From: Streptomyces venezuelae
GTDB lineage: Bacteria > Actinomycetota > Actinomycetes > Streptomycetales > Streptomycetaceae
Assembly: GCF_008642275.1 (NCBI RefSeq)
Contig: NZ_CP029189.1
Location: 6,740,001-6,804,000 of the forward strand
Direction of reading: 5' to 3'
Length of the DNA: 64,000 nt
Of the stretch, positions 1 through 7,122 are shown piece after piece. Each line of letters starts with the position of its first letter. Position 1 is the first letter of the stretch. The position numbers and the translations under genes are program-made. The notes beneath the pieces were generated by a model that saw nothing but the letters and a program-made list of their open reading frames with translations, was not told where the DNA came from and ran no database searches.

Positions 1-742
1 CTGGTGAACAGTCTGGCGTCGAGGTCGGTCAGGAGGCGGTTGGTGCGGGCGAGCAGGTCTCCGGGGGAGGCGCTTGCGGTGGCGTGCGCCTGGACAGCGG
101 TGCGGACCTGCCCCATCAGGAAGACGGCGGTGTTGTGGCCTTGGACGTCGCCGATCGCCGCTGTGGTGGCGGTGGGAGTGTGGATGAGGTCGTAGAGGTA
201 GCCGCCGATAGCCATGCCGTGGCCGGCCGACTGGTAGCGGGCGGCGACGTCAAGGCCGGGGACGTGGGGCAGGGCGGGGGCAGCAGGCCGGTCTGGACGG
301 TGTGGGCGAGGGTGTGCTGGGCGTCGTAGAGGCGGGCGCGGTCCAGGGCTTGGGCGATCAGTCCGGCGAGGGAGGCGAGGAGAGCAGGTTCGGTTGGTGG
401 GAAGGGGCGGGGCTGGTCGTAGGAGAGGACGAGGGAGCCGATGCTGTGGCCGGAGACGGTGAGGGGTAGGAAGGCCCAGGCGTTCCCGGAGGCGGAGCGG
501 GGTGCGTCGGGGTAGGTGCGCCGGAAGTCGGCGGAGTCGGGGAAGGAGACGGCGTCGCCCGTGGCCCTCGCGTGCGCGGTCGGGGTACGGGAGGTCAGGG
601 GCGTACCGTCGAAGCGGTTGATGAACTCCGTGCTGTAGCCGCGGTGGCCGATGACGTGCAGGCGGCCTTCGTCGGCACTCATGAGGACCAGGCCCTGGGG
701 CTCGAAGGCGGGCACGACCTGGTCGGCAACGACGTCGGTCAC
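1..742 (-). pseudogene. GAF / SpoIIE-type PP2C phosphatase, frameshifted, cut by window edge
   Basis: The first ~140 residues read as a GAF-like sensor domain and lead into the usual 'LAHTVQTGLLPP' linker of Streptomyces SpoIIE/PP2C phosphatases. The frame then turns to nonsense at a run of five G (276-280 on the plus strand). In a neighbouring minus-strand frame the phosphatase continues at once (ALPHVPGLDVAARYQSAGHG, then GDVQGH) and runs open to position 1. The metal-binding 'GGD' is GGY here (codon at about 198-200), so the phosphatase also seems to have lost a catalytic Asp. The coding frame extends about 60 bases upstream of the GTG at 742 without another start, so the N-terminus is also uncertain. 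Related proteins dephosphorylate anti-sigma antagonists (STAS proteins). The gene is broken by frameshift, active-site change and window truncation. Confidence 0.7.
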
Positions 743-1084
743 GTCTTGAACGCTGTCGGCTTCGGCGAGGTGGGTCAGGTGGTACGCACCAGGGCACCGA
801 CTGATTCATCGGACTGCGTGGCCTGTGAGGTGGCCGTCCGTAGCGGGGCGGGTGTGATGTGGACGCTGATGCCAGTGCCGTCGGGGTAGAGCTGGAAGAG
901 GAGTTGCTTGTCCGGGGAGCGCGTGGCGGTGAACGAGGTGGGCCGGCGGGTGACCGCCGCAGCTCTGTAGCTTTCCTCGCTGACCGGTGCGTGCAGCCAC
1001 GGCAGTGCTTCCCAAGGCCGACGGCCCGCGAGTGAGGCGGCATCGGCGCTCTTGCATCGCCAAATGGCTCGGGGCATCACCTTC
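743..1084. other. no recognisable gene
   Basis: A minus-strand frame is open through this stretch and ends near 775, with a fairly protein-like tail (residues such as PDKQLLFQLYPDGTG). I recognise no family, see no start with a ribosome site, and its upstream half overlaps a real remnant on the other strand. It may be the debris of a further gene. Confidence 0.3.
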
Positions 1085-1386
1085 CAACCCGGCCCCATGG
1101 GTGGGACCCAGCTTGCGCTGATCTTCACCCAGCTCGTCGTGGCCGGCCCGGTCTTCTCCGGCTGGTTCGGACTGGTCCGGATGCGTAGGTCCGCCCTGCG
1201 GTGGACGTGGTGCGTGGCAGGTGTGACGAGAAGGGTTCGACAGTCGCTCACTTCTGGGCGCTGATCGCTGCCGTCTCCGGAACGGTGGGCCTCGCCAACA
1301 TCGCTGGTGTCGCCGTCGCCGTGTCCATCGGGGGTTCCGGCGCGACGCTCCGGATGATCCTCCGTGGCCTCCTTGGCCTGCGATGA
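1085..1386 (+). pseudogene. remnant of AGCS-family sodium:alanine/glycine symporter
   Basis: Two plus-strand frames together give an N-terminal piece of an AGCS (sodium:amino-acid) symporter. About 1090-1190 encodes a membrane segment (TQLALIFTQLVVAG, then FSGWFGLV). After a frame change near 1190-1200 the next frame reads AVDVVRGRCDEKGS and then GTVGLANIAGVAVAVSIGG, the conserved family motif around the first re-entrant region. The frame ends after 'GLLGLR' at 1386, so the roughly 350 remaining residues of the transporter are absent. The family match is from recalled motif similarity. The frameshift and truncation are seen directly. Confidence 0.7.
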
Positions 1387-1743
1387 AGCTCGTCGAGGGA
1401 CGAAGGCCAGGAGCCGGTGACGGGAGGATATTTCTTCTTCCGGGAGCTCGACTTGGCGCTCCAGAAGAACCCAATCGGGCGTGCAGAGCGCCCGCCCGCC
1501 GGGCCGCCGCGTCCCTGGCCTGAACTTCACGGGCGTGTCTGCAAGTGCCGAAGCGGCTCTGCCGCCGGACGTTGCGGCGAGGTCCCTTCTGTGCAGTGCA
1601 CCCGCAGCGGGTGCGGATCGCAGGATCTGTAAATTGCAGAAATCTGCAATTTAATAGATGCTGTGATTGCTGTGTCAGTAGGTAGCCGCGGGCACGGCGC
1701 CAGGCGTATGCCCCGTTCGGGGTGGTGAGAAGGGTGCGAGACC
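1387..1743. other. intergenic region, promoter of the first arsR operon
   Basis: No convincing gene. It contains the palindromic operator at 1631-1652 in a short AT-rich patch, which stands out in otherwise very GC-rich DNA and probably marks the promoter of the arsR-SulP operon. Confidence 0.5.
1631..1652. promoter_or_regulatory. ArsR-type operator 1
   Basis: Perfect inverted repeat with 10-bp arms (AAATTGCAGA / TCTGCAATTT) around a 2-bp centre. Its 16-bp core TTGCAGAAATCTGCAA matches the sites at 5413-5428 and 7061-7076. It lies 92 bp before the arsR start at 1744, consistent with autoregulation by an ArsR/SmtB winged-helix dimer. Confidence 0.75.
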
Positions 1744-2085
1744 GTGCCGGTTCCGCTGTATCAGGCGAAGGCCGAGTTCTTCCGGATGCTCGGGCACCCG
1801 GTGCGGATAAGGGTTTTGGAGCTCCTGCAGGACGGGCCGATGCCGGTGCGGGACCTGCTGGCCGCGATCGAGGTCGAGCCCTGCGCCTTGTCCCAGCAGC
1901 TCGCGGTCCTACGCCGCTCGGGGATCGTTGCCTCGACCCGTAACGGCGCTACCGTCGTCTACGCACTGGCCGGCGGGGACGTCGCTCAGTTGATGCTGGC
2001 GGCGCGGCGGATCCTGACCGAGGTCCTGACGGGGCAGAGCGAGCTGCTGGAGGAACTGCGCGAGTCCGAGGTCCCGGCCTCGTGA
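1744..2085 (+). CDS. ArsR/SmtB-family transcriptional regulator
   Basis: 113-residue winged-helix repressor. The family signature runs from 'KAEFFRMLGHPVRIRVLELL' through the recognition helix (ALSQQLAVLRRSGIV) to the beta wing (NGATVVYAL). The GTG start at 1744 follows an AAGG-type ribosome site. It has a single Cys in the helix before the recognition helix (EPC) and lacks the paired Cys of classical ArsR or SmtB alpha-5 metal sites, so the inducer is unclear and may not be a metal. Its end overlaps the SulP start by 4 bp, so the two are translationally coupled. It is a close paralogue of the regulator at 5527-5862, and both have the same palindrome upstream. Confidence 0.85.
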   Translation: MPVPLYQAKAEFFRMLGHPVRIRVLELLQDGPMPVRDLLAAIEVEPCALSQQLAVLRRSGIVASTRNGATVVYALAGGDVAQLMLAARRILTEVLTGQSELLEELRESEVPAS

Positions 2086-3815
2086 GCGTGAATACCGCCC
2101 TGACCGCCGTGCTCGGCCGGGTCCGCTGCGTTCTGCCCGCCCGGGCCGACTGGGCCGTCATGGCCCGCAGCCCCCGCCGGGACCTGCTGGCCGGGCTCGC
2201 GGTGGCGATCGTCGCCCTTCCCCTCGCGCTAGGGTTCGGGGTCTCCTCCGGTCTGGGCGCGGAGGCGGGGCTGGCCACCGCTGTGGTCGCGGGCGCGCTC
2301 GCCGCCCTGTTCGGCGGGTCGAACCTCCAGGTGTCCGGACCGACCGGTGCGATGACCGTCGTCCTGGTGCCGATCATCGCCCAGTACGGGCCTGGCGGTG
2401 TCCTGGCCGTCGGGCTGATGGCCGGCGTGCTCCTGATCGGTCTCGCCCTGCTGCGGGCCGGGCAATACATGCGGTACGTGCCGGCACCGGTGGTGGAGGG
2501 CTTCACCCTGGGGATCGCGTGCGTGATCGGCCTCCAGCAGATACCCAATGCCCTCGGGGTCGCCAAGCCGGAGGGCGAGAAGGTCCTGCTCGTGGCGTGG
2601 CGGGCGCTCGTGGAGTTCGTGGCCTTCCCGAACTGGACGGCGATCGGCCTCTCGGTGGGTGTCGCGGCAGTGATGCTGGCCGGGGCGAGGTGGAAGCCGA
2701 CGGTCCCCTTCTCGATCGTCGCGGTCATCGCCGCGACCGTGATCGCGCAGGTCTTCCGTCTTGACGAGGCGGCCCCGATCGGTGACCTTCCCTCCGGGCT
2801 CCCCGCTCCGTCCCTGGCCTTCCTCAAGGCTTCCGAGTTCGGCTCGCTGCTGGCCCCGGCGGTCGCAGTCGCGGCGCTCGCCGCGCTGGAGTCCCTGCTG
2901 TCGGCGACCGTGGCGGACGGGATGACGGTGGGCCAGAAGCACGATCCGGACAAGGAACTGTTCGGGCAGGGCATCGCCAACCTCGCGGCTCCGCTGTTCG
3001 GCGGTGTGCCGGCCACCGCCGCGATCGCCCGCACGGCGGTCAACGTCCGCACCGGCGCCTCCTCCCGGCTGGCCGCGCTCACCCACGCCGCGGTGCTCGC
3101 GGTGATCGTGTTCGCCGCCGCCCCCTTGGTGTCGAAGATCCCTCTCGCCGCGCTGGCCGGCGTGCTTCTGGCGACGGCGATCCGCATGGTCGAGGTCGGA
3201 TCGCTGCGCGCGATGGCGAAGGCGACCCGCTCGGATGCCGTCGTGCTCGTCCTGACCGCCGCGGCCACCCTGGTTCTCGACCTCGTGTACGCGGTGATCA
3301 TCGGCCTCGTCGTCGCGGGAGCCCTCGCCTTGAAGGCGGTGGCGAACCAGGCCCGGATGGAGCAGGTCGACTTCCGCCCGGACCTGCCTGGCGAGCACAG
3401 CGACGAGGAACACGCCCTGCTCGCCGAGTACATCGTGGCCTACCGCATCGACGGACCGCTCTTCTTCGCCGGCGCCCACCGCTTCCTCCTCGAACTCTCC
3501 GAGGTCTCCGACGTGAAGGTGGTGATCCTGCGCATGGCGAGGGTGACCACCCTGGACGCCACCGGCGCCCTCGTCCTGAAAGACGCGGTCGAGAAGCTGA
3601 ACCGGCGCGGCATCGCCGTCATGACCTCCGGTATCCGGCCCGGCCAGCGCCAGGCCCTGGACGCCGTCGGCGCCCTGGACCTGCTGCGCCTGGAGGGCCG
3701 TGAGTACGCCACCACCCCCGAGGCGATCGCCGGCGCCCGCAAGCACTTGGAGCGGGCAGGACTGCTGCCCCGTACGCACCACCGACCGCACCGCATCCGG
3801 AAGGCCGCACGATGA
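2082..3815 (+). CDS. SulP-family inorganic anion transporter with C-terminal STAS domain
   Basis: 577 residues: about 430 residues of hydrophobic transmembrane helices followed by a STAS domain (about 450-550). The SulP core is clear from 'AIVALPLALGFGVSSGLG' near residue 45 and 'GGSNLQVSGPTGAMTVV' near 80. The family moves sulfate, bicarbonate or related anions across the cytoplasmic membrane. The STAS loop reads LDATGA where many anti-sigma antagonists have D-S-S-G, so a phosphorylatable Thr is possible. The GTG start overlaps the arsR stop. It is followed by PNPOx, RsbW-like and STAS genes. A carbonic anhydrase gene lies 4 kb away, so bicarbonate is a plausible substrate, though this is inference. 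Confidence 0.85.
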   Translation: MSVNTALTAVLGRVRCVLPARADWAVMARSPRRDLLAGLAVAIVALPLALGFGVSSGLGAEAGLATAVVAGALAALFGGSNLQVSGPTGAMTVVLVPIIAQYGPGGVLAVGLMAGVLLIGLALLRAGQYMRYVPAPVVEGFTLGIACVIGLQQIPNALGVAKPEGEKVLLVAWRALVEFVAFPNWTAIGLSVGVAAVMLAGARWKPTVPFSIVAVIAATVIAQVFRLDEAAPIGDLPSGLPAPSLAFLKASEFGSLLAPAVAVAALAALESLLSATVADGMTVGQKHDPDKELFGQGIANLAAPLFGGVPATAAIARTAVNVRTGASSRLAALTHAAVLAVIVFAAAPLVSKIPLAALAGVLLATAIRMVEVGSLRAMAKATRSDAVVLVLTAAATLVLDLVYAVIIGLVVAGALALKAVANQARMEQVDFRPDLPGEHSDEEHALLAEYIVAYRIDGPLFFAGAHRFLLELSEVSDVKVVILRMARVTTLDATGALVLKDAVEKLNRRGIAVMTSGIRPGQRQALDAVGALDLLRLEGREYATTPEAIAGARKHLERAGLLPRTHHRPHRIRKAAR

Positions 3816-4234
3816 CCGTCCCCGCCGACCTCCGCATGATCGAGGTCTCCGGCACCGAGGCTCTCTGGCTCCTCGAGGGCTCCGCCCAAGGCCGACTCGT
3901 CTACATCCAGCGGGAGGTGGCCGTCGTCCGCCCCGCCACACACGTGATGGAGTACGGACGCCTCGTCGTCCGGGCCCCCGTACAAGCCGCCACCATCCCC
4001 GGCCGGGCGCTGCTGACCTACCAGGTCGACGAGATCCGCAGCCCAGCCGGCACCGGCTGGACGGTCAGCGCCCACGGCCCGGCCGATGTCATCGCCGACC
4101 CAGACGAGGCCGCCCACTACCGGCGCACCCTGCCCGGCTGGGCCCACGGCCCCCATGACACCCTGCTGCGCCTGCACCCGCATTCCGTGTCCGGGTTCCG
4201 CCTGGCCCGCACCGTGAACGGGGTGGGCCGGTGA
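3812..4234 (+). CDS. pyridoxamine 5'-phosphate oxidase-like (flavin split-barrel) protein
   Basis: 140 residues. It has the pattern of short Streptomyces PNPOx-like proteins: an N-terminal 'L..G..GRLVYI', a central strand pair, a 'TYQVDEI.SPAGTGWTVSAHG' segment and a C-terminal 'SVSGFRLAR'. Such proteins bind FMN or F420 and act as small oxidoreductases or flavin-binding regulators. The substrate cannot be told here. The ATG overlaps the SulP stop (ATGA), so it belongs to the same operon. Three relatives lie in this window (21663, 29492, 44346). This copy is more divergent and uses 'V..EVDEI' where the others have 'V.YEVDAIDPDT'. Confidence 0.75.
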   Translation: MTVPADLRMIEVSGTEALWLLEGSAQGRLVYIQREVAVVRPATHVMEYGRLVVRAPVQAATIPGRALLTYQVDEIRSPAGTGWTVSAHGPADVIADPDEAAHYRRTLPGWAHGPHDTLLRLHPHSVSGFRLARTVNGVGR

Positions 4235-4656
4235 CTGTCCAGGTCGAGGCGATGCCCCACCGGCACGTGCTGGACGTGCCGGCCATGGGGGCCGCCGTCC
4301 GCATCGCCCGCGAGACCACGGAGCTGGTCCTGGTGGAGTGCGGGGTGGGCCTTCGCCATCCGAGCGTCGGGCCGGCGCTGCTGATCGTGGCCGAGCTGGT
4401 GACCAACGCGGTCCGTCATGCCGCCGTGACGTCCCCGATGATCACGGTCACCTACGCGCACGGGCCGGGAGGATTCGCGTTCGCCGTCCACGACCGCCAC
4501 CCCTACCACCCCGCCCTGTTCGGGGCGCTCGCCACCGCCCCGGGCAGCGGCTTGGCGATGGTGGTGGAGATGACGATGGAGCTCGGCGGCACCGCCGTCG
4601 TACGGGCGGATACGGACGGGCGTGGCAAGGCCATCTGGATCACCCTTCCCCTGTAA
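4231..4656 (+). CDS. RsbW/HATPase_c-type ATP-binding regulatory protein
   Basis: 141-residue single-domain GHKL ATPase. The N box is visible (IVAELVTNAVRHAA, about residues 50-63), as is a G2-type loop (GSGLAMVVEM, about 110-119) and the closing 'GKAIWITLPL'. The usual D-x-G of the G1 box is DRHP here. Streptomyces has many such anti-sigma-factor-like kinases, which bind a STAS antagonist. A STAS gene follows directly (4673), so the two probably form a partner-switching pair. The GTG start overlaps the preceding stop. There is a paralogue at 6363-6809. Confidence 0.75.
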   Translation: MTVQVEAMPHRHVLDVPAMGAAVRIARETTELVLVECGVGLRHPSVGPALLIVAELVTNAVRHAAVTSPMITVTYAHGPGGFAFAVHDRHPYHPALFGALATAPGSGLAMVVEMTMELGGTAVVRADTDGRGKAIWITLPL

Positions 4657-4672
4657 AGCCGAGGAGCTGACG

Positions 4673-5083
4673 ATGACGATCGAATGGCGCTACACCACTC
4701 GCCAGGACCTGGGCGTGCTGTCCCTGGCCGGGTACCTCGGCGCGGACGCCACCGACCGGTTCACCGGAGCGATCGGCTGGGCGCTCGCCCGGGGCACCGG
4801 ACCGGTCATCCTGGACCTGACTGGTCTGCTGGGTTGGTCGGCCGGCGGGCAGATCGCCGTCGCCCAGGCCGCCCGCCGCCTCGCCGAGAGTGGACGCCGG
4901 CTCGAGCTCGCCGCGATCCCCGCGGACGGCTCGCTCGTCCCCGACGCGACCTGCCCGCCCATGCCCGTCCACTGCGACCTCGCCGGCGCCCTGGCCGCCC
5001 ACGGTGCCCCGGGCACGGTCAAGCAGTGGACCACCGACGACTGGCCCACCTCGCACTCTCCCGAGGCACCCGCCCTCACCTGA
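4673..5083 (+). CDS. STAS-domain anti-sigma factor antagonist-like protein
   Basis: 136 residues starting at the ATG at 4673, which has a GAGGAG ribosome site 7 bp upstream. The STAS fold is indicated by 'LGVLSLAGYLGADATDRFTGAI' and 'GPVILDLTGLLGWSAGGQIAV', where the Ser of GWSAGG is at the usual phospho-acceptor place. It follows the RsbW-like ATPase by 16 bp. Known systems of this type control a sigma factor or another partner, but none is encoded nearby. Confidence 0.7.
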   Translation: MTIEWRYTTRQDLGVLSLAGYLGADATDRFTGAIGWALARGTGPVILDLTGLLGWSAGGQIAVAQAARRLAESGRRLELAAIPADGSLVPDATCPPMPVHCDLAGALAAHGAPGTVKQWTTDDWPTSHSPEAPALT

Positions 5084-5129
5084 GACAGCACCACCATCCA
5101 CACGAACAGCGACGAAGGACACCACCGCC

Positions 5130-5351
5130 ATGGGCGACATCATCTTCAAGGACTCCAACGGCACCGTCCTGGAGGACGGGGACTCGGTCACTCTGACCAA
5201 GGACCTGAAGGTCAAGGGCACCTCCGAGACCCTCAAGCGCGGCACCCTGGTCAAGAACATCCGCCTCACCTCTCGCCCCGGCGAGGTCGAGTGCAACACC
5301 AAGAAGGTCAAGGGCCTGGTCCTGAAGACCGAGTTCCTCAAGAAGGCCTGA
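5130..5351 (+). CDS. PhnA/YjdM-like small protein
   Basis: 73 residues matching the C-terminal domain of the PhnA/YjdM family (VLEDGDSVTLTKDLKVKG, KRGTLVKNIRL, ECNTKKVKGLVLKTEFLKK). The N-terminal zinc ribbon of the long form is absent, as in other short actinobacterial versions. The ATG has a GAAGGA site 11 bp upstream. Despite the name, no phosphonate role is established for this short form. It is the last gene before the second arsR operator. Confidence 0.8.
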   Translation: MGDIIFKDSNGTVLEDGDSVTLTKDLKVKGTSETLKRGTLVKNIRLTSRPGEVECNTKKVKGLVLKTEFLKKA

Positions 5352-5412
5352 CCGGCGAAGGCCCCGCCCCGGCGTGCCGAACGTCACGACGGTGCCCCGC
5401 CGGGTCCACGAG

Positions 5413-5428
5413 TTGCAAGGATCTGCAA
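5413..5428. promoter_or_regulatory. ArsR-type operator 2
   Basis: TTGCAAGGATCTGCAA, the second copy of the shared 16-bp site (TTGCA, 6 bp, TGCAA). It lies 98 bp upstream of the GTG of the second arsR gene, almost the same spacing as operator 1 before the first arsR gene. Confidence 0.7.
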
Positions 5429-5526
5429 TTGTGGAGGTCGCAAGGTGTGAAGAGGGGCGAACGGATGCCTCTACGAAGGAACGGTTCCGGGTGGATGAGA
5501 TGGGCAGTCACGACAGGGGTACCCAG

Positions 5527-5862
5527 GTGAGTACACCGCTGTACCAGCTGAAGGCGGAGTTCTTCAAAACGCTGGGGCACCCGGTCCGCATCCGCGTCCT
5601 GGAACTCCTGGCCGAGCGCGAGCACGCGGTCGCCGAGATGCTGCCCGAGGTCGGGGTGGAGGCCGCGAGCCTCTCCCAGCAGCTGGCCGTGCTGCGCAAG
5701 TCCAACCTGGTGGTGACCCGCCGGGAGGGCTCGAGCGTGTACTACGCGCTCACCGACCCCGAGATCGTCGATCTCCTGCGGGTCGCCCGAAGCATCCTCT
5801 CCGGCGTTCTGGAGGGCCAGGCCGAACTACTGGCCGACCTCAAGGCCAGCCGCCACGCCTGA
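5527..5862 (+). CDS. ArsR/SmtB-family transcriptional regulator, paralogue of the 1744 gene
   Basis: 111 residues from a GTG at 5527. The frame is open further upstream, but homology to the paralogue begins at 'STPLYQLKAEFFKTLGHP', which fixes the start. It is close to the protein at 1744 throughout the winged helix (ASLSQQLAVLRKSNLV, wing EGSSVYYAL). It contains no Cys at all, so it cannot use thiol metal coordination or a thiol switch within one chain. The operator upstream is shared with the other regulator, which suggests cross-regulation or hetero-dimerisation (inference). Confidence 0.85.
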   Translation: MSTPLYQLKAEFFKTLGHPVRIRVLELLAEREHAVAEMLPEVGVEAASLSQQLAVLRKSNLVVTRREGSSVYYALTDPEIVDLLRVARSILSGVLEGQAELLADLKASRHA

Positions 5863-5898
5863 AAGGTGCCGGCCCTGCGGGGACCGCGCCCCACGTAC

Positions 5899-5955
5899 GC
5901 GGCCGTCTTCCGTCAGTGCGGGTTCAACGTGCTTCTGACACCGGAAGACGGCCGC
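5899..5955. terminator. long inverted repeat between convergent genes, probable bidirectional terminator
   Basis: Arms GCGGCCGTCTTCCG (5899-5912) and CGGAAGACGGCCGC (5942-5955) pair perfectly over 14 bp. A further 4-bp pair (TCAG/CTGA) lies inside after a small bulge. It sits between the ends of the second arsR gene (plus) and the DUF6126 gene (minus). No T-run follows, as is common in Streptomyces. Confidence 0.7.
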
Positions 5956-6007
5956 TCCCTCATATGCCGAACCGCGCCGCAGGCGTTCGGGCCCACTCCG
6001 GTCCCCC

Positions 6008-6166
6008 TCACTTCTGGGCGTGCTGCCCCAAGTAGAACAGCAACCAGATGAACCCGGCGAACACGTGCGTGCCGAAGATGTAGAAGAAGGCCCGCATCGC
6101 AACGCCCTTCTCCTTCCACTTCTCGTGCTCCGTCGCCGTGTCCTTCTCGGGCAGGTTGTCCGTCAT
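6008..6166 (-). CDS. DUF6126-type small membrane protein
   Basis: 52 residues with a charged N-terminus (MTDNLPEKDTATEHEKWKEK) and one transmembrane helix (AFFYIFGTHVFAGFIWLLFYLG). The ATG at 6166 is chosen because a GGAAGG site lies just upstream and it overlaps the stop of the gene before it (ATGA). The family is widespread in Streptomyces with unknown function. It is the last gene of the four-gene operon that starts at operator 3. Confidence 0.8.
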   Translation of the reverse strand: MTDNLPEKDTATEHEKWKEKGVAMRAFFYIFGTHVFAGFIWLLFYLGQHAQK

Positions 6167-6366
6167 GACGCACCTTCCTCCTTCGTGCTCGGCTTCTCGA
6201 CCGGGTGGCGGCACGGGCGGATGCGGACCTGCATGCCGTGTTCGCCGGCGTACTCGATGGCGGCCGCGACTTCGCCGGCCTCGACCGTGCGAACCTCCGA
6301 CTCAGGGCCGGTTCCGAGGTAGGTGATCTTGTACAGCTGTACGGCCTTTTGGCTCCTGCTGGTCAT
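6163..6366 (-). CDS. hypothetical 67-residue protein
   Basis: Small soluble protein with a beta-alpha pattern (KAVQLYKITYLG, TVEAGEVAAAIEYAGEHGMQVRIR). It overlaps both neighbours by 4 bp, which strongly supports translation as part of the operon. I do not recognise the family. Confidence 0.6.
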   Translation of the reverse strand: MTSRSQKAVQLYKITYLGTGPESEVRTVEAGEVAAAIEYAGEHGMQVRIRPCRHPVEKPSTKEEGAS

Positions 6367-6809
6367 GGTGTGCCTTCCGGCAGGATGAAGCGGACGACCA
6401 CCGTTTTGCCGTGCCCGCCGGAGGAAGGCTGGATACGGATGTCGCCGCCGAACGTGCGCGCCAGGTCAGCCACCGTGCGTAGCCCCTGCCCGGAGGTCTG
6501 GCCGGCGTCGGCCAGCGCTATCGGGCGCGGGTCCAGGTCCTCGACCGAGACCACGAGCAGGTGCTCGGCCATGTGGAGAGTCACCTCCGCATCCGGGGAG
6601 TCCTGAGCGTGCCGGACGGCGTTGGTCACCAGTTCGCTGACCACCAGGAGCACGGCGCCGAAGAGGGCGCTGGAGCTCTCAAGCCCGAAGGAGACGAGGG
6701 ACCGTTCGCTGCGCTCGCGCGCGGCCCGCACGGAACCCGGCACCAGCGGCACCGTCCACACGTGCTTGAGCACCTCGACGGCAGGCCGGCCGTTGGGGTG
6801 CCGGGCCAT
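6363..6809 (-). CDS. RsbW/HATPase_c-type ATP-binding protein
   Basis: 148 residues from the ATG at 6809 (a GTG at 6827 is an alternative). The frame is open further upstream, but that part lies inside the separate small gene at 6847-7044. Motifs are the N box (VVSELVTNAVRHAQ), D-L-D-P in place of the G1 box, the G2 loop (TSGQGLRTVADLA) and the closing 'GHGKTVVVRFILP'. It is a GHKL-type regulatory kinase of the anti-sigma class, with no STAS gene beside it. The STAS protein at 4673 is a candidate partner because both operons share the same operator. Confidence 0.75.
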   Translation of the reverse strand: MARHPNGRPAVEVLKHVWTVPLVPGSVRAARERSERSLVSFGLESSSALFGAVLLVVSELVTNAVRHAQDSPDAEVTLHMAEHLLVVSVEDLDPRPIALADAGQTSGQGLRTVADLARTFGGDIRIQPSSGGHGKTVVVRFILPEGTP

Positions 6810-6846
6810 CACCGACGCCTCGGACACGCCGGTGCCACTGTCTGGT

Positions 6847-7044
6847 TCACCGGCCGTCTCCTGCGTCGGTGGCCATGCCGTGATCGTGGGCCACGCGCAA
6901 TGCGTCCTCCAGCTCCTCTGCCGCCTGCGCCACCTCGAAGGCATCGTCAGCCTCCTGTGCAGCCTGGAGACGAGCCCGCGCCACGCGGACCCGTTCCAGC
7001 GCCGCTTCCTCGAACCCGGCCACACCGGGACCCCCGTCCACCAT
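6847..7044 (-). CDS. hypothetical 65-residue helical protein
   Basis: Highly helical, with heptad-like Ala/Glu/Arg content (ALERVRVARARLQAAQEADD, then AAEELEDALRVAHDHGM), similar to small Streptomyces proteins I recall only as hypothetical. It is the first gene after operator 3, only 17 bp from it. No strong ribosome site is visible, so the start could be an internal GTG. Confidence 0.55.
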   Translation of the reverse strand: MVDGGPGVAGFEEAALERVRVARARLQAAQEADDAFEVAQAAEELEDALRVAHDHGMATDAGDGR

Positions 7045-7060
7045 ATCCAGAACTAGTAAA

Positions 7061-7076
7061 TTGCATAACTCTGCAA
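7061..7076. promoter_or_regulatory. ArsR-type operator 3
   Basis: TTGCATAACTCTGCAA, third copy of the TTGCA-n6-TGCAA site, in a short AT-rich patch. It lies immediately upstream of the minus-strand operon 7044-6008, so binding there would cover the promoter or the translation start. Confidence 0.7.
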
Positions 7077-7122
7077 GTCTAGCTGGTGCGGGTCCGTTGG
7101 GAAGTTCACCGGCCCAGGCTGA

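Noticed and set aside
775..1530. 251-codon minus-strand frame
   Set aside because: Overlaps the AGCS remnant. Only its last part looks protein-like, with no family match and no ribosome site, so it is described as an unresolved gap instead.
1949..3941. Long minus-strand open frames opposite the SulP gene
   Set aside because: They mirror a clear SulP coding frame. High GC at third positions keeps opposite frames open, and the sequences are Arg/Pro/Ala-rich without motifs.
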